From contig VXAY01002852.1 in the NCBI GenBank assembly GCA_013399855.1, positions 908,974-972,973 on the forward strand: DNA of 64,000 nt. The letters run 5' to 3'. The notes beneath the pieces are model-generated. The model made no database searches. It was not told where the DNA came from and saw nothing but the letters and a program-made list of their open reading frames with translations. This document shows positions 29,278-40,900 of the stretch, one piece after another. A program made the position numbers and the translations under genes. How positions within the stretch are numbered: the first letter of the stretch is position 1; each line of letters opens with the position of its first letter. The DNA comes from Oxyruncus cristatus. Its lineage: Eukaryota > Chordata > Aves > Passeriformes > Cotingidae.

Positions 29278-32200
29278 CTAAGCTCTGCTCTTGTTGAAGC
29301 CTCTGGTTGGAGATTTTCCCGATCTCTTTTTCTTGCTGGGCTTGCTTGCAGCCGTAGTCTTCTCAGGGTTGGCTTCCTCACCTCGGCCCCAGCCAGGACA
29401 AGTTTGGAAAGTGGTGGAAAGCTTTACCTTCAGCCCCCGGGCTTCTGCAGGGGACTCACAGGTAGCCCCTACACGGAGGTTGAGTTTGTTGATCCACCTG
29501 GAAACATGGCAGATGATCAGGGAAAGAAATGGAACAGGGCAAAGGGAAAGATGAAACTCTGCCCATGAGTGGATGATCACTTCAAAGTCACTCCAGGTTG
29601 CTTAGAGTCTTACCTGGATAACCTCTAAATATCTGCTTAACCCATCTTGTGGCTGCTTTCCCTATACCAGGAAAGCCCAGGCTACATCCATCCTTGCACA
29701 TAGGTGCATGCTCCATATCACCACCATGGGAGAGGACCCAAAATGGCCACAGTGTGCTGTGAGCTTGTGCCTCCAGCATGGTAGGGTCCAACTGCCCCCC
29801 AGGTTGATCCCTGAGGCTGTTCCCGCTCGCAGCACTCACCTGTGCAGGGGAAGGAGCTGGCAGTCGCAGTGGAAAGGTACATCCTGCAGGTTGAGAATCT
29901 CCAGACCCGTGAAGTTGCTCATATTGGGGATGTTGCTCATTTTGTTGCTCTCCAGGTAAAGGCTTCTGATCTTGGGACCGAGGCCAGCAAAGGCACGAGG
30001 GGAAATCTGCAACAGAGAGAGGGTGAGTCAGGGGGTCCTGATGGGGGCAGGGGAGCAAATCTCTGCCCCTGTGCTGCTAATCAGCTTGGGAGCCTGTCCT
30101 GAACCTGGAGGCCCCACAAAAGAGCTGCTTTAAACAGGGGGGACTGCTAATTAACTCAAGCAGTTTCAGTCACATTTTGGGATTCAATAGACCCCCACTC
30201 AGTCTTCATAGAAAGAATGTGACATGCAGGAGGTCTCAAAGTGAGCCCTGGGTGCTGTTAAGATACACAGTCTGTATGAGAGTGCTGCTGACACTTCTTT
30301 CTTAAGAGGATGGAGACATTTGTGGTAATAGCAGTGAAAAGTCCTGCAGGACAGCCTGTAATAAGAGAAGGAGGAATCTGGCCAGGGTTGGGAAAAGAGA
30401 TGATCTGGGCTCAACTGAAATGGGGGGGTAAATGTCCCTAAAGATGAGGAAGTAGGCCTGTCCCAGGAGAGCTGTGGACAAGGTTGGAGTAAGGCAATTC
30501 TACAGCTGAGTCTCTTCCCAGCCAGGCTATGGAGCATCTCCAGAAGCCTTGGGAATGTGGGGACATCTGTTTGGATGCCCCTATAGAGCCCTGGACAGTG
30601 TGGAACGAGATGGGACCTGTGGCTGTGCCCTCTGGTGCCACTGCCCCTCAGAAGACCTGTACCGCACTCACCTGCTCCAGGCCCATGTTGTCCAGGTACA
30701 GGTGCTGCAGACTGGAGGCCACTGGCAGGAAGACACCATCCCCCATGCGCTTGATGGGGTTTCGGGACAGCTTCAGGTCACTCAGGGCGGACAGGCCCCG
30801 CAGGGCTGCTGTGGGCACCTCCACCAGCTGGTTTCTCTCCAGCTGCAGCTTCTCCAGCATCTTGGCAGGAGCCAGGGCAGCAGGGGCGATGTGCCTGATG
30901 GCGTTCCTGTTGAGATAGAGCCAGCGCAGCCCCCTGGCCCCGGCCAGGTCCCCCTCTGCCAGCTCCCCGATGCTGTTGTGCTGCAGGTGGAGGGAGATGA
31001 GGTTGGGCAGGAGCTGGAAGGCACCCGCGGGCACACGGGTGAAGGCATTGCGGTCCAGGTCAAGGTAGGCCAGCTGTGGGGCCCCCTCAAAGGCAGCAGC
31101 TGCCAAGGTGGAGAGGCGGTTGTCGGTGAGGTACAGGTAAACCAGGCTCTCCAGCCCCCGCAGCGCCCCGGGCTGCAGCGCCCTGATGCCGCAGCTCTGC
31201 AGGTGGAGGGACACCAGCTCCTTCAGGCCAGGGAAGGCATCTGGTGGCACTGTCCTGAAGGTGTTTCGGCGTAGGTCGAGAAGGCGGGTGTCCTCAGGGA
31301 AGTCCCGGGGGATCTCCTGCAGGTCCCTGTTCTCACAGGACCCATGATGGAAATCGGGGGAGCAGACGCACCCTCGGGGGCACCGCCTGCTGCTGGCTGC
31401 CCTTGGCTGCTCTGATGGTGTGCTGGGGCTGGGGGGTGTCCGGAGGCGACTGCATCTCATCTCAGGGGGCTTCAGGGAGTCGAGGGGCCGGCCTCGGAGG
31501 GCAGGGGGTGCAGCACAGGCACCCTCGGCCTGCACCCGCGCCCTCGCCAGCCAGTTGTGGAAGGGGCGGAGGAGGCAGGAGCAGAGCAGAGGGTTCCCGT
31601 GCAGGCTGACCCTCGCCAGCCCCCCGGCCCCGGCCAGGGGGGGCAGCCCCTGCAGCTGGTTTTCACGGAGGTCCAGCATGCGCAGCTGGGGGCTGCGGGC
31701 AAAGGCATCCGGTGCCACGTCCTGGAGGGAAGCGTGGTCCAGGAAGAGGTGCCTCAGCGAGGCCATAGCCAGGGCCTCCTCGGCCACATAGGTGATGGGG
31801 TTGTGGCCCAGGTCCAGCCGGGTAGCCCCATCCAGCCTGGCCAGGGCCTCACCAGGTAATGCCTGCAGCTCATTGTGGTCCAGGCTCAGCCTACGCAGGG
31901 CGGGCAGGGCGGCAAAGGCCTCATTTCCCAGCACGTGGAGGGTGTTGTGGGACAGCCGGAGCCACCTGAGCACCTGCAGACCCTGGAAGACCATGTCTGG
32001 GAGGTAGACCAAGGCATTTGCCCTCAGGTCAAGGACGGTGAGGGACCCCAGATGGCCGAAAGCACCTGGCTGGATCTCCTCAATGCGGTTCCCCTCCAGG
32101 ATGAGCTGCTGGAGGGAGGACAGCCCATCCAGGGACTCCTGGTAGAGAAGGGCTATGCTGTTGGAGGCCAGGTTAAGGTAGACCAGCCTACCCAGCCCTC

Positions 32201-32574
32201 GGAAAGCCCCTTCCTCCAGCCTCTCCACCTTGCAGTGCTGCAAGTCTAAGTGTGTGAGGTAGGGGGTGGCAAGGAAGGCTCCTGCTGGGATGACCGAGAA
32301 GCTGTTGCCCCAAAGGTCTAGCTTTTTGGTGAGCTGTTGGCCACACAAATAAAACACTGAGTTACCACAGGGCTGTCATACCTACCTTCTTTCCCCATCC
32401 CTCGACCTTTCCCTTGCCCACCTCTGGGATGGTGTCAGGGATGGCCACCAGGCTCCCGTTGAGGCACAGGACGTGGGCACGGAGGTTGTCGCAGACACAG
32501 GGTGCAGGGCAGCGGGCAGCAGCTGCTCCCCCCAGGGCTGCTGCCAGCAGGAGGAGCCCCCAGGACAGCCTCAT
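29278..32574 (-). CDS. CHADL: Chondroadherin-like protein, complete, four coding exons
   Basis: Secreted small leucine-rich-repeat protein of cartilage matrix; in mammals it binds collagen and limits fibril formation. Coding exons on the minus strand: 32422-32574, 30672-32333, 29840-30006, 29278-29497. Together they give 2202 nt, 733 aa (human about 762). Residues 1-20 form a signal peptide (MRLSWGLLLLAAALGGAAAA), followed by a cysteine N-cap (CPAPCVC). Exon 2 carries a first LRR block, a C-cap (CSCLLRPFHNWL), then a second N-cap (CPRGCVC) and a second LRR block: the two-module plan that separates CHADL from single-module chondroadherin. Exon 3 and 4 give the final C-cap (FHCDCQLLPLHRW ... 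TCESP) and a basic Lys/Arg tail (KPSKKKRSGKSP). Introns are GT-AG with matching phases. It is convergent with L3MBTL2 and lies downstream of RANGAP1 on the same strand, as in mammals. Exon 2 is GC-rich, which creates long spurious frames on the other strand. Confidence 0.95.
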
Positions 32575-34868
32575 GTCAGAGGGCACCTGTGGCTGGGGAG
32601 AGACAGCAGTGAGGCCAGGAAGGAGGCCAGGCTCCTGAGCATCCCCAAACAACATGCCCAGCTTGGCACACAGGGTGTCAAGAGGGGCTGTTGCTGTGAC
32701 CTGGTGGGGCAGGTCTTACTGTCTCTTGCTCTCACACTGTGATTTCTCGAGTTATAAGTGAGGAAGAGAGTGGAAGAAAGAAGACAAATACTTGGAATGA
32801 GAAGTCAAGGTAACAGCTAGCAGGTCACTCAGGGGGAACTGGCTGGAAGCTGACACCTCCCTCTCCATTTCTTTGCACAGCACTAATATAAGATTGCCTT
32901 GGTCTGTACAAGCTATCAATATCCCTCCTACAACTGCTTTTTTTGTAAGGCAAGCAGGTATAGCCACCCAGGGGTTGTGATCACAAAGCCTTCCGAGCTG
33001 CCACCCTTCTTTAAATGGCAAACGTCCCATATCCCCATTGCCATGGCCACTTCCTGTCTCCCAACTCTGCGCCTCCCACCCTGCACAGTCCCTGCTTCCC
33101 CCCTCAAGCTATTCATTGCAGGTTTGGGAATAGAACTCCACTGTTCAGCTGCAGGAAGGACGGGTTGGTTTTGGCTGGGCAGGAGTGAGCCCCTGGGGTG
33201 AAGGTAGCAGAGAGAGGCCAAGGCTGGGGCAAGCACAGAGGAGGCAGTGGGGCTGCAGATATTGCCAGTGCATCCCCCCAAGCTCTGAGACAGCAGCAGT
33301 GGGGTCTGCAAGGCTCAAACCTGTGGAGCCACTGTGGTGCACAGTCCCTTGCCCACTGTGGCTCATTGTCCCCTGTGGTTCCATGCCCCAACGCTGCCCT
33401 CCTGCTGAGGGAGCAGGACACCTAGTCCTGCTGCAGCCCACAGACATACTGGGGTCACCCCCCTCCTTGCGTGCCCACCAGCAAGAGCCACCACTGCAAT
33501 GCCCCAGCTCAGTCCCCATTCTGTGCCTGGGGCACTGCCACACGCCCCACCACTGCTTCCCACACACCTGGGGGGTTCACACACCCGGGGCTGGGCATAC
33601 CTGGACTTTAAGAAGTGGCGAAGAAAGAGAGGAAAGCGTCCCCTGCCCTGTGTAGCAGCTGCCAGGCTCCTGCACCGGTGTTTGCTCTCCTTGCAGAAGC
33701 AAGAACTGAATGGGCCCCGTTGTGTCGCTTTCCCAGCAGCGCTCACTGGACGGAGCCAGAAACGTGGGAGGAGGGAAAGGAGGAGAGGGGGAGGAAGGGT
33801 AAGCCACCTCTGGAGAGAGGGCAGCAACCCAGACATTGCCTCCCCCTCAATTCACCGGGGGCTGGGAGCACCAGCCCAGCAAAGCCCACGTGGGATTTGC
33901 ACTCACTGTTTCCCGAGCTCTGCCTTTGCTGGCTGTTAGTCACAGGAGCTACGGAGGTACAGGGCAGAAAGGTGACATCCAGCCAAAATTGCAATGGCAG
34001 CGGTAAGCTCCAGCTAAAGGGAAGAGGCAGCTGACCAGGCTGCAGGGCTGTGCCATGTTTACAGCCCTCTGCTCTCATCTTGCTTCTTTGCTTCTCCTGA
34101 AGATGCCAGGGGTGGCAGTGCCTGTGTGACACATCATTTGCTTGCAGAAGGGCATGGAGGCCTTAGTTTTCCTCCTGGATTGTTGTTTCACTCTCCCAGG
34201 GAATGCAAGCAGATCTGCAGCCTGACAAAAATCTGGAAGACTTGATACTAATGTCTCTCTCCCCTTCAAGCCCTTCCCCGTTCAGCAATCTCAGCTGCCA
34301 GAATCAGAAGGTCCAATCCTGACGCCACCTGTGGGTGAAGGACATGCTGGCCAGGGTCTGCGAAAGCCTCTCTGGTCACGGCAGTGGGCTGCATCCTTGC
34401 TGTCCCTGTAGGCTCCCAGAGGTGTTTAGAGCTCCTGGGACACAGTGTGACTTGATGTGATGAGGAGCTTGGAGGCACCAGCTCTCATGCTCAGCTCCAC
34501 TCTGCTGTGCAGTGAGGACCATTGGGGATGCAGGTCTTGAGGAGGTGAATCTGCCACAGGCTGGCAGAATTCACCCTGGGGAGCTCACTGCCTGTGCTGA
34601 GTCACCATGACCCATTGTGGGCTCATGGCTGGCCTCAGGGAGGGCCAGGTGAAGGCAATGGTGCCTGTTTAATGTCACAGTCATAGTCTGGTCAGTGCTG
34701 GTGCCGTTTGATGGTCTTCACCCTGTACCTGCTGGGTGCTGCCAGGACAGCTGGGCCCTCATGCCTCCTTGTGCTGCTCTCCCAGTCCAGTAGTGCCACA
34801 TCCAGTGTCCCAGTTGCAGCCCGGCTGCACTGCCCACTGCCATTCCTCATGCTACCACCCCAATATCC
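32575..34868. other. Region upstream of CHADL, no gene recognised
   Basis: This stretch should contain the CHADL promoter and 5' UTR. No CpG island or clear TATA box stands out. Frames of 100-157 codons near 33185-34130 overlap on both strands in GC-rich sequence, show no known domain and are not supported as genes. Confidence 0.4.
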
Positions 34869-35269
34869 TTGCAGCACTACCTCTTCCCCACGCTGGACGC
34901 TGGCTTCTTCCCAGACCTTCCAGCCATCACTGCCCTCCACCTAAGGGACAACAGGCTAGAACGGCTCCAGCCAGGCAGTTTCAAGGGTCTGAGGAACTCC
35001 AACCTCTCTGCCCCACTGCTGGCACAGCAGTTGGCACTCGGCACCTCAGCAGCAACCCCTTCCACCAGCCAGTGTGGAACCATCCGCTGCAGCCACCCCC
35101 ACCCCAGCCCTGGCCACTGTCCAGCCCCCTCTGCTCCCCCCTGCCTGGCCCCTCCATCACCTCCCCTGGCCAGGAGCCCCCACCCTGCCTGGCCAACAAC
35201 CGAGATAGCTACACCTCCGTGGTAGTGGCCTGGGCTCTGCTGGAGAACCATGCAGAGGATGAGGTGTGA
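34869..35269 (+). pseudogene. Frameshifted leucine-rich-repeat-like fragment
   Basis: After a splice-acceptor-like TCCTTGCAG the plus strand reads LDAGFFPDLPAITALHLRDN then RLERLQPGSFKGL, which matches the 24-residue extracellular LRR pattern for one and a half repeats. At about 34990 the LRR-like reading moves to another frame (EELQPLCPTAG ... RHLSSNPFH), as after an indel. What follows is proline-rich and without a proper cysteine C-cap. No full gene can be assembled. It may be the remains of an LRR gene or of a partial CHADL-type duplication, in the opposite orientation to CHADL. Chance similarity cannot be excluded because the evidence covers only about 50 residues. Confidence 0.45.
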
Positions 35270-37926
35270 TACCAGTGCCACCTCAGCCCTTTCCCCAGCT
35301 TTGCTTCAGCCTTTTACTTTGTTCATTTACCCAGCAAATATCTTGCCCACTTCAGCAGCTACAAGGCTGCAAGGAAGCAGCCAGTCTTTGCTCTCCCTGA
35401 TGGGGCACATGACACGAAGGCAGCACACCTAAACTTTCATTTGTTGGGGTCCAACTCACCTCTGCCAGGCCAGATACTTTTATTTCCTGTTAAATGTTTC
35501 ACCTCTCACCTCTGCCTGAAGGAAGCCAGATTCCATTGCTACCGCTACAGGGTTTCACCGCTCTTGGATGCGGCCAGAACTGTTCCATGCAGAGAGAGCT
35601 CTGCACCAACTACTGCTGCCTTGCTGGGCTGAAAAGGTTCAAACTAAAAACATACCTGACAACAGCAGTGCGTTTGGGGAGAAATGGTTGCACAAGACAG
35701 GCCAAAGCAGCACTGGAATAACTTCAAATTCCTCCAGAGCACCGCTGGGATCCTCTGACCACAGCCATCCTTTTGAGCAACTTCTATTAGAAACCAGAGT
35801 TAGCAATTCCCAGCCTCTTCCCCGCCTCCTTAATCCAGAGGCATAAAGGACTTTCAGAGTCCATGTCCTACCTAGGAGTGAATCTGTCTTCTGTAGAGAC
35901 TATGACTTCTACCCTTGCACACCTCTTTTTTCTGCAGACATCTAATCTTGACACTGAATACCAGGCCCAGGAAAATCCTGTTTCTAAATACTGTTTGCTT
36001 ATGAAAAAAACCCAAACCTGTAAGAGATCAACCTCCTACACTTGTCCTGCTGCTATGGCTTGGCTATTCAAAGCTTGTCACACAAGTTCTCCCCACAACC
36101 TGGCCAACAGGTCCTTGTGCAAGCAGCTTTTCCAGGCTCCTTGCAGACAGGACCTTGCATACACAACATGCTCCATGGGACCTACTGCAGGTGGCCTCAC
36201 GTAGAACGTGACCCCTTGGTTTGGTCCTTGCATCCCCTTCCTCTTCTCCATGACCCTCCTCCACAGCAGAGGAATAAGAAGAGCAGCAAGATGCCTGCGA
36301 GCTTCAAAAGTAGCTACAATGGGTTCAAGACACAGAAACTACAGATTCTTTTATGTCTCAGTTTTGCCCTCGAGCTTACAGCAAAATATAACAAGGATGG
36401 GATGAGGTGAAGGAGGCAGAGCTCAGCTTGCAGTGCTTGAAATTCCTGTAGGTGCAGATGCCTTACCTTCAGTTGATTTTTGCCAATTTGGATGCAGAGG
36501 AGTTCCAGCTTCAGTCAAAGAAACTCAAAGAAAATGCATTTTGCTCTTAGCCTTAGGACAACTTCTTTTTAATGAGGGGACACTGCTCTTACCCAAAGGC
36601 CAGCACTTTGCCAGCCAGGAGACACTGCTTTCCTGAGTCTGCTGGATCACGGTCATGCCAAACTTCCCCCAGCCACCCAGTTTCACCAGTGGGGTGCACT
36701 CTGCCAGCTGTAGTACTCTGTGCACCTCACAAAGGGACAGCTAACTCTGTTTCCTTGACTTCTTCCTGGAACTATTTATACTGCATGTCGATGGTAAGGG
36801 AGGATGAACAGTCTAACTGAAAACACAGAGGGAAGGAATAACTCTTTGCTACTTTAAGATATGTGTTGATTCTCACAGGCTTGAAAGAAGAGGGAGCAGG
36901 AGCAGACTGTGAGCTTGTGTGCTCAAGAGCGGTACAGGCAGGTGCCACAAACTTGTAGGGGCACATGGACAATCCTCCAGATTTAGGGACATCTACTGCT
37001 ACTTGTTCAGGGCAAGAAGAAAGCACAGCCCTACCCAAAAATGAGCAGCACAGGCTTCTCTCTCCATGTTCTTACACATCCTCAGCTTTCAAACTCGTGA
37101 GCAGTGCACAGTCCCAGTGTTTTGCAAAGGGAGGAGAAAGGGAACACATATTCCACAGGGATTTCATGGATTGTATTAATTTCCAAACCAAGCCTATTTT
37201 AATTAGGGAGAGAAGAGAAAGGGCAGGAAGAGGGAACAACACAGGCAATTTCAAAAAAATTTACAATAAAATACGCTTGCTCCCTTAAGCAATGGCCACC
37301 AGGGTCAGCCACACTACACAAATATTCCAAGCCACAGCAGAAGGGGAAGGGTATGTTAAAATACAAATCAATCACACACTGCCTTTGACAAATGGACTTG
37401 AAAGAAGAACCAAAGGGGAGCACACCTCACCCTCTGACCTATGAGCAGCACTTCCCCGGCCTGGGGAAGCAGGGGCAGTGGCAGCAGCAGCAGCAGCACA
37501 GCCTCCCTCTGGCACAGGGCTGAACACTATCAGGCAGGAGTCAAAGTCCAATGAAATAAAATAAAATGCACAGCTCGGTTGATCAGGAGGGGAGCACTTC
37601 CAGGCTCCACGTTAGTCTTGGCACACCCTTGCCAACGCAACCAAAATGGAGAACTCTTCAATTCATGCTGAGCTCACAGCAGCACAGACTTATTTTAGCA
37701 TAAGCACCTGCCCTACAGACCAGGGAGTCACTTCAAGAGGAGCAGGAAGACAATTCAGCAGGATTTGTCCAAGTTTATGAAAGCAGGAGGAAGGACAGAC
37801 TTCCTACAGGGAAAGAAGAAAAAAGGACAGTGTATCTGTACGGGCTCTGGGATTCTCTCCCACCACGTGGCTCCGAGTTCTCTGCTGACGACAGTCCTAT
37901 GAGGAGAGAAGGGCACGTCTCGTCCC
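35270..37926 (-). other. Probable RANGAP1 3' UTR and downstream spacer
   Basis: No coding sequence is recognised. Minus-strand polyadenylation signals following the RANGAP1 stop are ATTAAA at 37198-37203, ATTAAA at about 36568-36573 and AATAAA at 35479-35484. The transcript may end at any of these, so the 3' UTR could be about 0.75 to 2.5 kb. A short CAG run occurs near 37480-37497. Confidence 0.4.
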
Positions 37927-40900
37927 TTACAGCTGGTGGAGGGTTTGTAAGAGCATGTGGCGAGCAAATGAGCAGGAGTCAAGAGCACGGTTTGGTCTGT
38001 GGAAAGAGGAAAGAGACATTTAAAATACTGAATTTAAGGACGGCTTTGTATCTGACTCTGAATGAGCAAATAAACACTATTTCCAATGCACTGGGCTCCC
38101 ATGCCCAAAAACCTACAACTTTTGCCCTCAGTTATCTCTTCTAAAACCATTCTGTCGTTGCTGTCCAGACCACTGCTTCCCGTTCAGAGCTTGTTGTGGA
38201 AAACTCTCTCTCCTGTTGCTGAATCCGAGTCAGGAAGGCAATGGCAAGAATCAGAACATTTATTTCCATAAGCATAAACCTACATATATGACTTATCTCT
38301 GCAGCCTAGTGTCTCATTTTGGGTAGAATGAAGTGGGTGGGGGTGGAAACCCTGTTCCCTCTCTTCTGGCAATGGGATTTTCCATGAAGATTCACTGTTT
38401 AGGGCCCCAAAACGCAGAAGACAACCCTGCTCACACTCAAATCTTTCCTCACCATGTCATCTGCTACCTATAACCTTATGGTGACATTGGTCTAGGGGCT
38501 TTTTGAGTCTTCAAAAGAGGCAACATAACCTCCTGTCCCCTCTCCCCTGAGGTCAAGTAACACCGGACTGGCTTTGCTGAGCCACCTGTCAGGGTGCCTT
38601 ACAAACAGCCCACAGAACCTGCAGAACATCAGCTGAAAGGGCCTATCTCAGAGGCTGCAACAACAAAGTCTCAATCACACAGAGTAACCTGCTCCTTGAA
38701 ATTAAACAATGGAAATACAGTCACAGCAGGGTTAACATGGGGGTAAGTGTCCCTAATGTTCCCATTGCCTCCCAGTAAGGTATCTTTCCGTTTCTACAGG
38801 CTAATTGCTGGCTAAGCATCACTGAAACATTTAACAGTCTCTATCCATCCATTAGGGAACTTCCTCCAAAGAATGTTAATCCAATATTTTCCACTGTTCT
38901 AAAAGGGGAAATCATTAATTTTACCTCTCTCCCACCCCACCACAGCAAAATAACCTTTAACAATGAATAGCAGTGAAGCCTACTCAATTTGGCAAAGCAG
39001 GGTGAGCTGAAATAAAGAATGGAATATTTAGGAAGGAGCAAGGAGTTCACCTCTGGGTTTACAGCACAAGAACAACAGCTGCAGAGGTTGTTTGGTACAG
39101 CACTCCATGTCTGCTGCAGTTTAACAGAAGCACATCCTGGAGAAGACTTAACCCTTTTTATTCCCTCAAGATCCACTCAATGCCCCACACTGAACACACA
39201 GTGTCCCAGAATTATAGCTTGGGTTTTATCTTCAAAGTGGCTGGGTGAGCTATTTCAGCCATCACCTTTGCAAGACCCAGCCCTGTTTGCTATGAGCAGG
39301 CTGGTTCCATCCAGGCAGATACCCATTTTTCAAAACAGAGAACCTGAACTGCTGATGTTGATCGCAGCCAAGCTCCCTCAGCCTCCACTCCTAACATCAA
39401 GCCTCCTCTAACACTACAAGCCTCCTTATTTGCTGTGGAGTTAAACTGCCTGCCACTCTGTGCTACAGACCATTGAAAGAGGCCAGTGATGTGATGTAAT
39501 TCAAAGAGCAGCATTTAAAAAACACAAAACAAAAAACAACCAAACAAAACCCCCACCAACTCTAGCAAGTCACAATTGGGCAGCCAGACATCCACACACT
39601 TTCAGTGTTTCCACCTAAAAAGTTATGGAAAAGCACATGTGGATTCACAGCACCCTCTTGTGTCCAAAAAAAACCAAAGTGAGGCCTGACAGCAGCAGAG
39701 TAAGATGGATGCTGCTTACAGTCTGTATCCATAATTCTATAATTATTCAATAGACAACATTGCCTACATCATCAAATTGTCACAAAAGAAAGGAAGCAAA
39801 AGACAGCTCCCAAAGCCCCTTGCAGCAAAAGGCAGCAGAGCTTTAGCCTAGGCAGCTACAGGAACTTTACAGCTCTAGAGGCCCAAAAGAGCCAACTGTA
39901 ACCCAAAAGGGGAAAAACTATAAAATAGTACAAAAATGCTGTTTTCTGCAAATGAAGGAATCATGGATTGGACAGAGTGGAAGTAGATTTGTTGCAGAAA
40001 CAGAGCGCAGATAAGTTCTGGATACTACTACTTTAACCGGTTAAGAGGTTTAAGAACAGGACATAACGTAACTCTGACTGAATTCCAAGAAGACAGCAGG
40101 TACGGAGGTTAATTGAGAAGCTGCGTGTTGGTTGTGGCTGGAAAGGAGTTAATTTTCTTCACAGCAGCTGATAGTGGCTGTTTTTCAAACTGATAGTTTT
40201 GAATTTGTGCTGGTGAAGCAAAGCAAGGCTTTAAAAGGGTTAACCAAAGTATCTTGCTCTAAGAAAGCTAACCCCCCTTCATATCTAGGCTACTCAGGGA
40301 AATGTTCTGTTCCGTTCAGCAGACCTGGACCCACAGAAGAACACTAGGAGCGTTACACAAAGGGCTTAGGGGTAATAAATAAGGCAAAGTAAGCTAAGGT
40401 AGACATTTGAATAGGTAAAGTAGGCCTGAAGCCAAGGCTTTCTCCAAGCTTCAGTGACTGGGACAAAGACAATGGGGAATTCAAAAGTACACCTGAGGAA
40501 GAGGAGAAATTCCAAGACCCCCGAGATGAAGTAACAGGATGTACCACCAAGTTATTCCTCAAAATGGAGACCACGCCCCAAACTCCACCTTAACTCCACC
40601 TGCTATGAATATTGTAATCTAATAATGTAATGGAATGAATATGTACGTAGAGATGTTGTAATCACTCTCAAGAGCTGTATAAATTACCTGTCTTTACACT
40701 GACCACTCGGGAGCTCTTTGTCCAGCGCGAGCTGGGGCTTCCTGCGATCGCTAATAAATACCTTGCTGTTTAAGGACATAAAATTCTGTCTCTAAGCAGT
40801 CTGTATCGGCCTTTTTGGGCTTCACTGGAAACAGTGTTGCTAACACAGGGATGTTTTAGTTACTGCTGAGCGCTGGTCCCACACAGTCGGCCTTTTCTAT

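Noticed and set aside
29588..30058. 156-codon minus frame over CHADL exon 3
   Set aside because: It is in the wrong frame; the correct exon 29840-30006 has proper splice sites and encodes the LRR C-cap.
30549..32249. Long plus-strand frames rich in Gln, Gly and Pro
   Set aside because: They are antisense shadows of the GC-rich CHADL exon 2.
33145..33939. Several frames of 100-157 codons on both strands
   Set aside because: GC-rich, overlapping and without domain similarity; no reason to call a gene.
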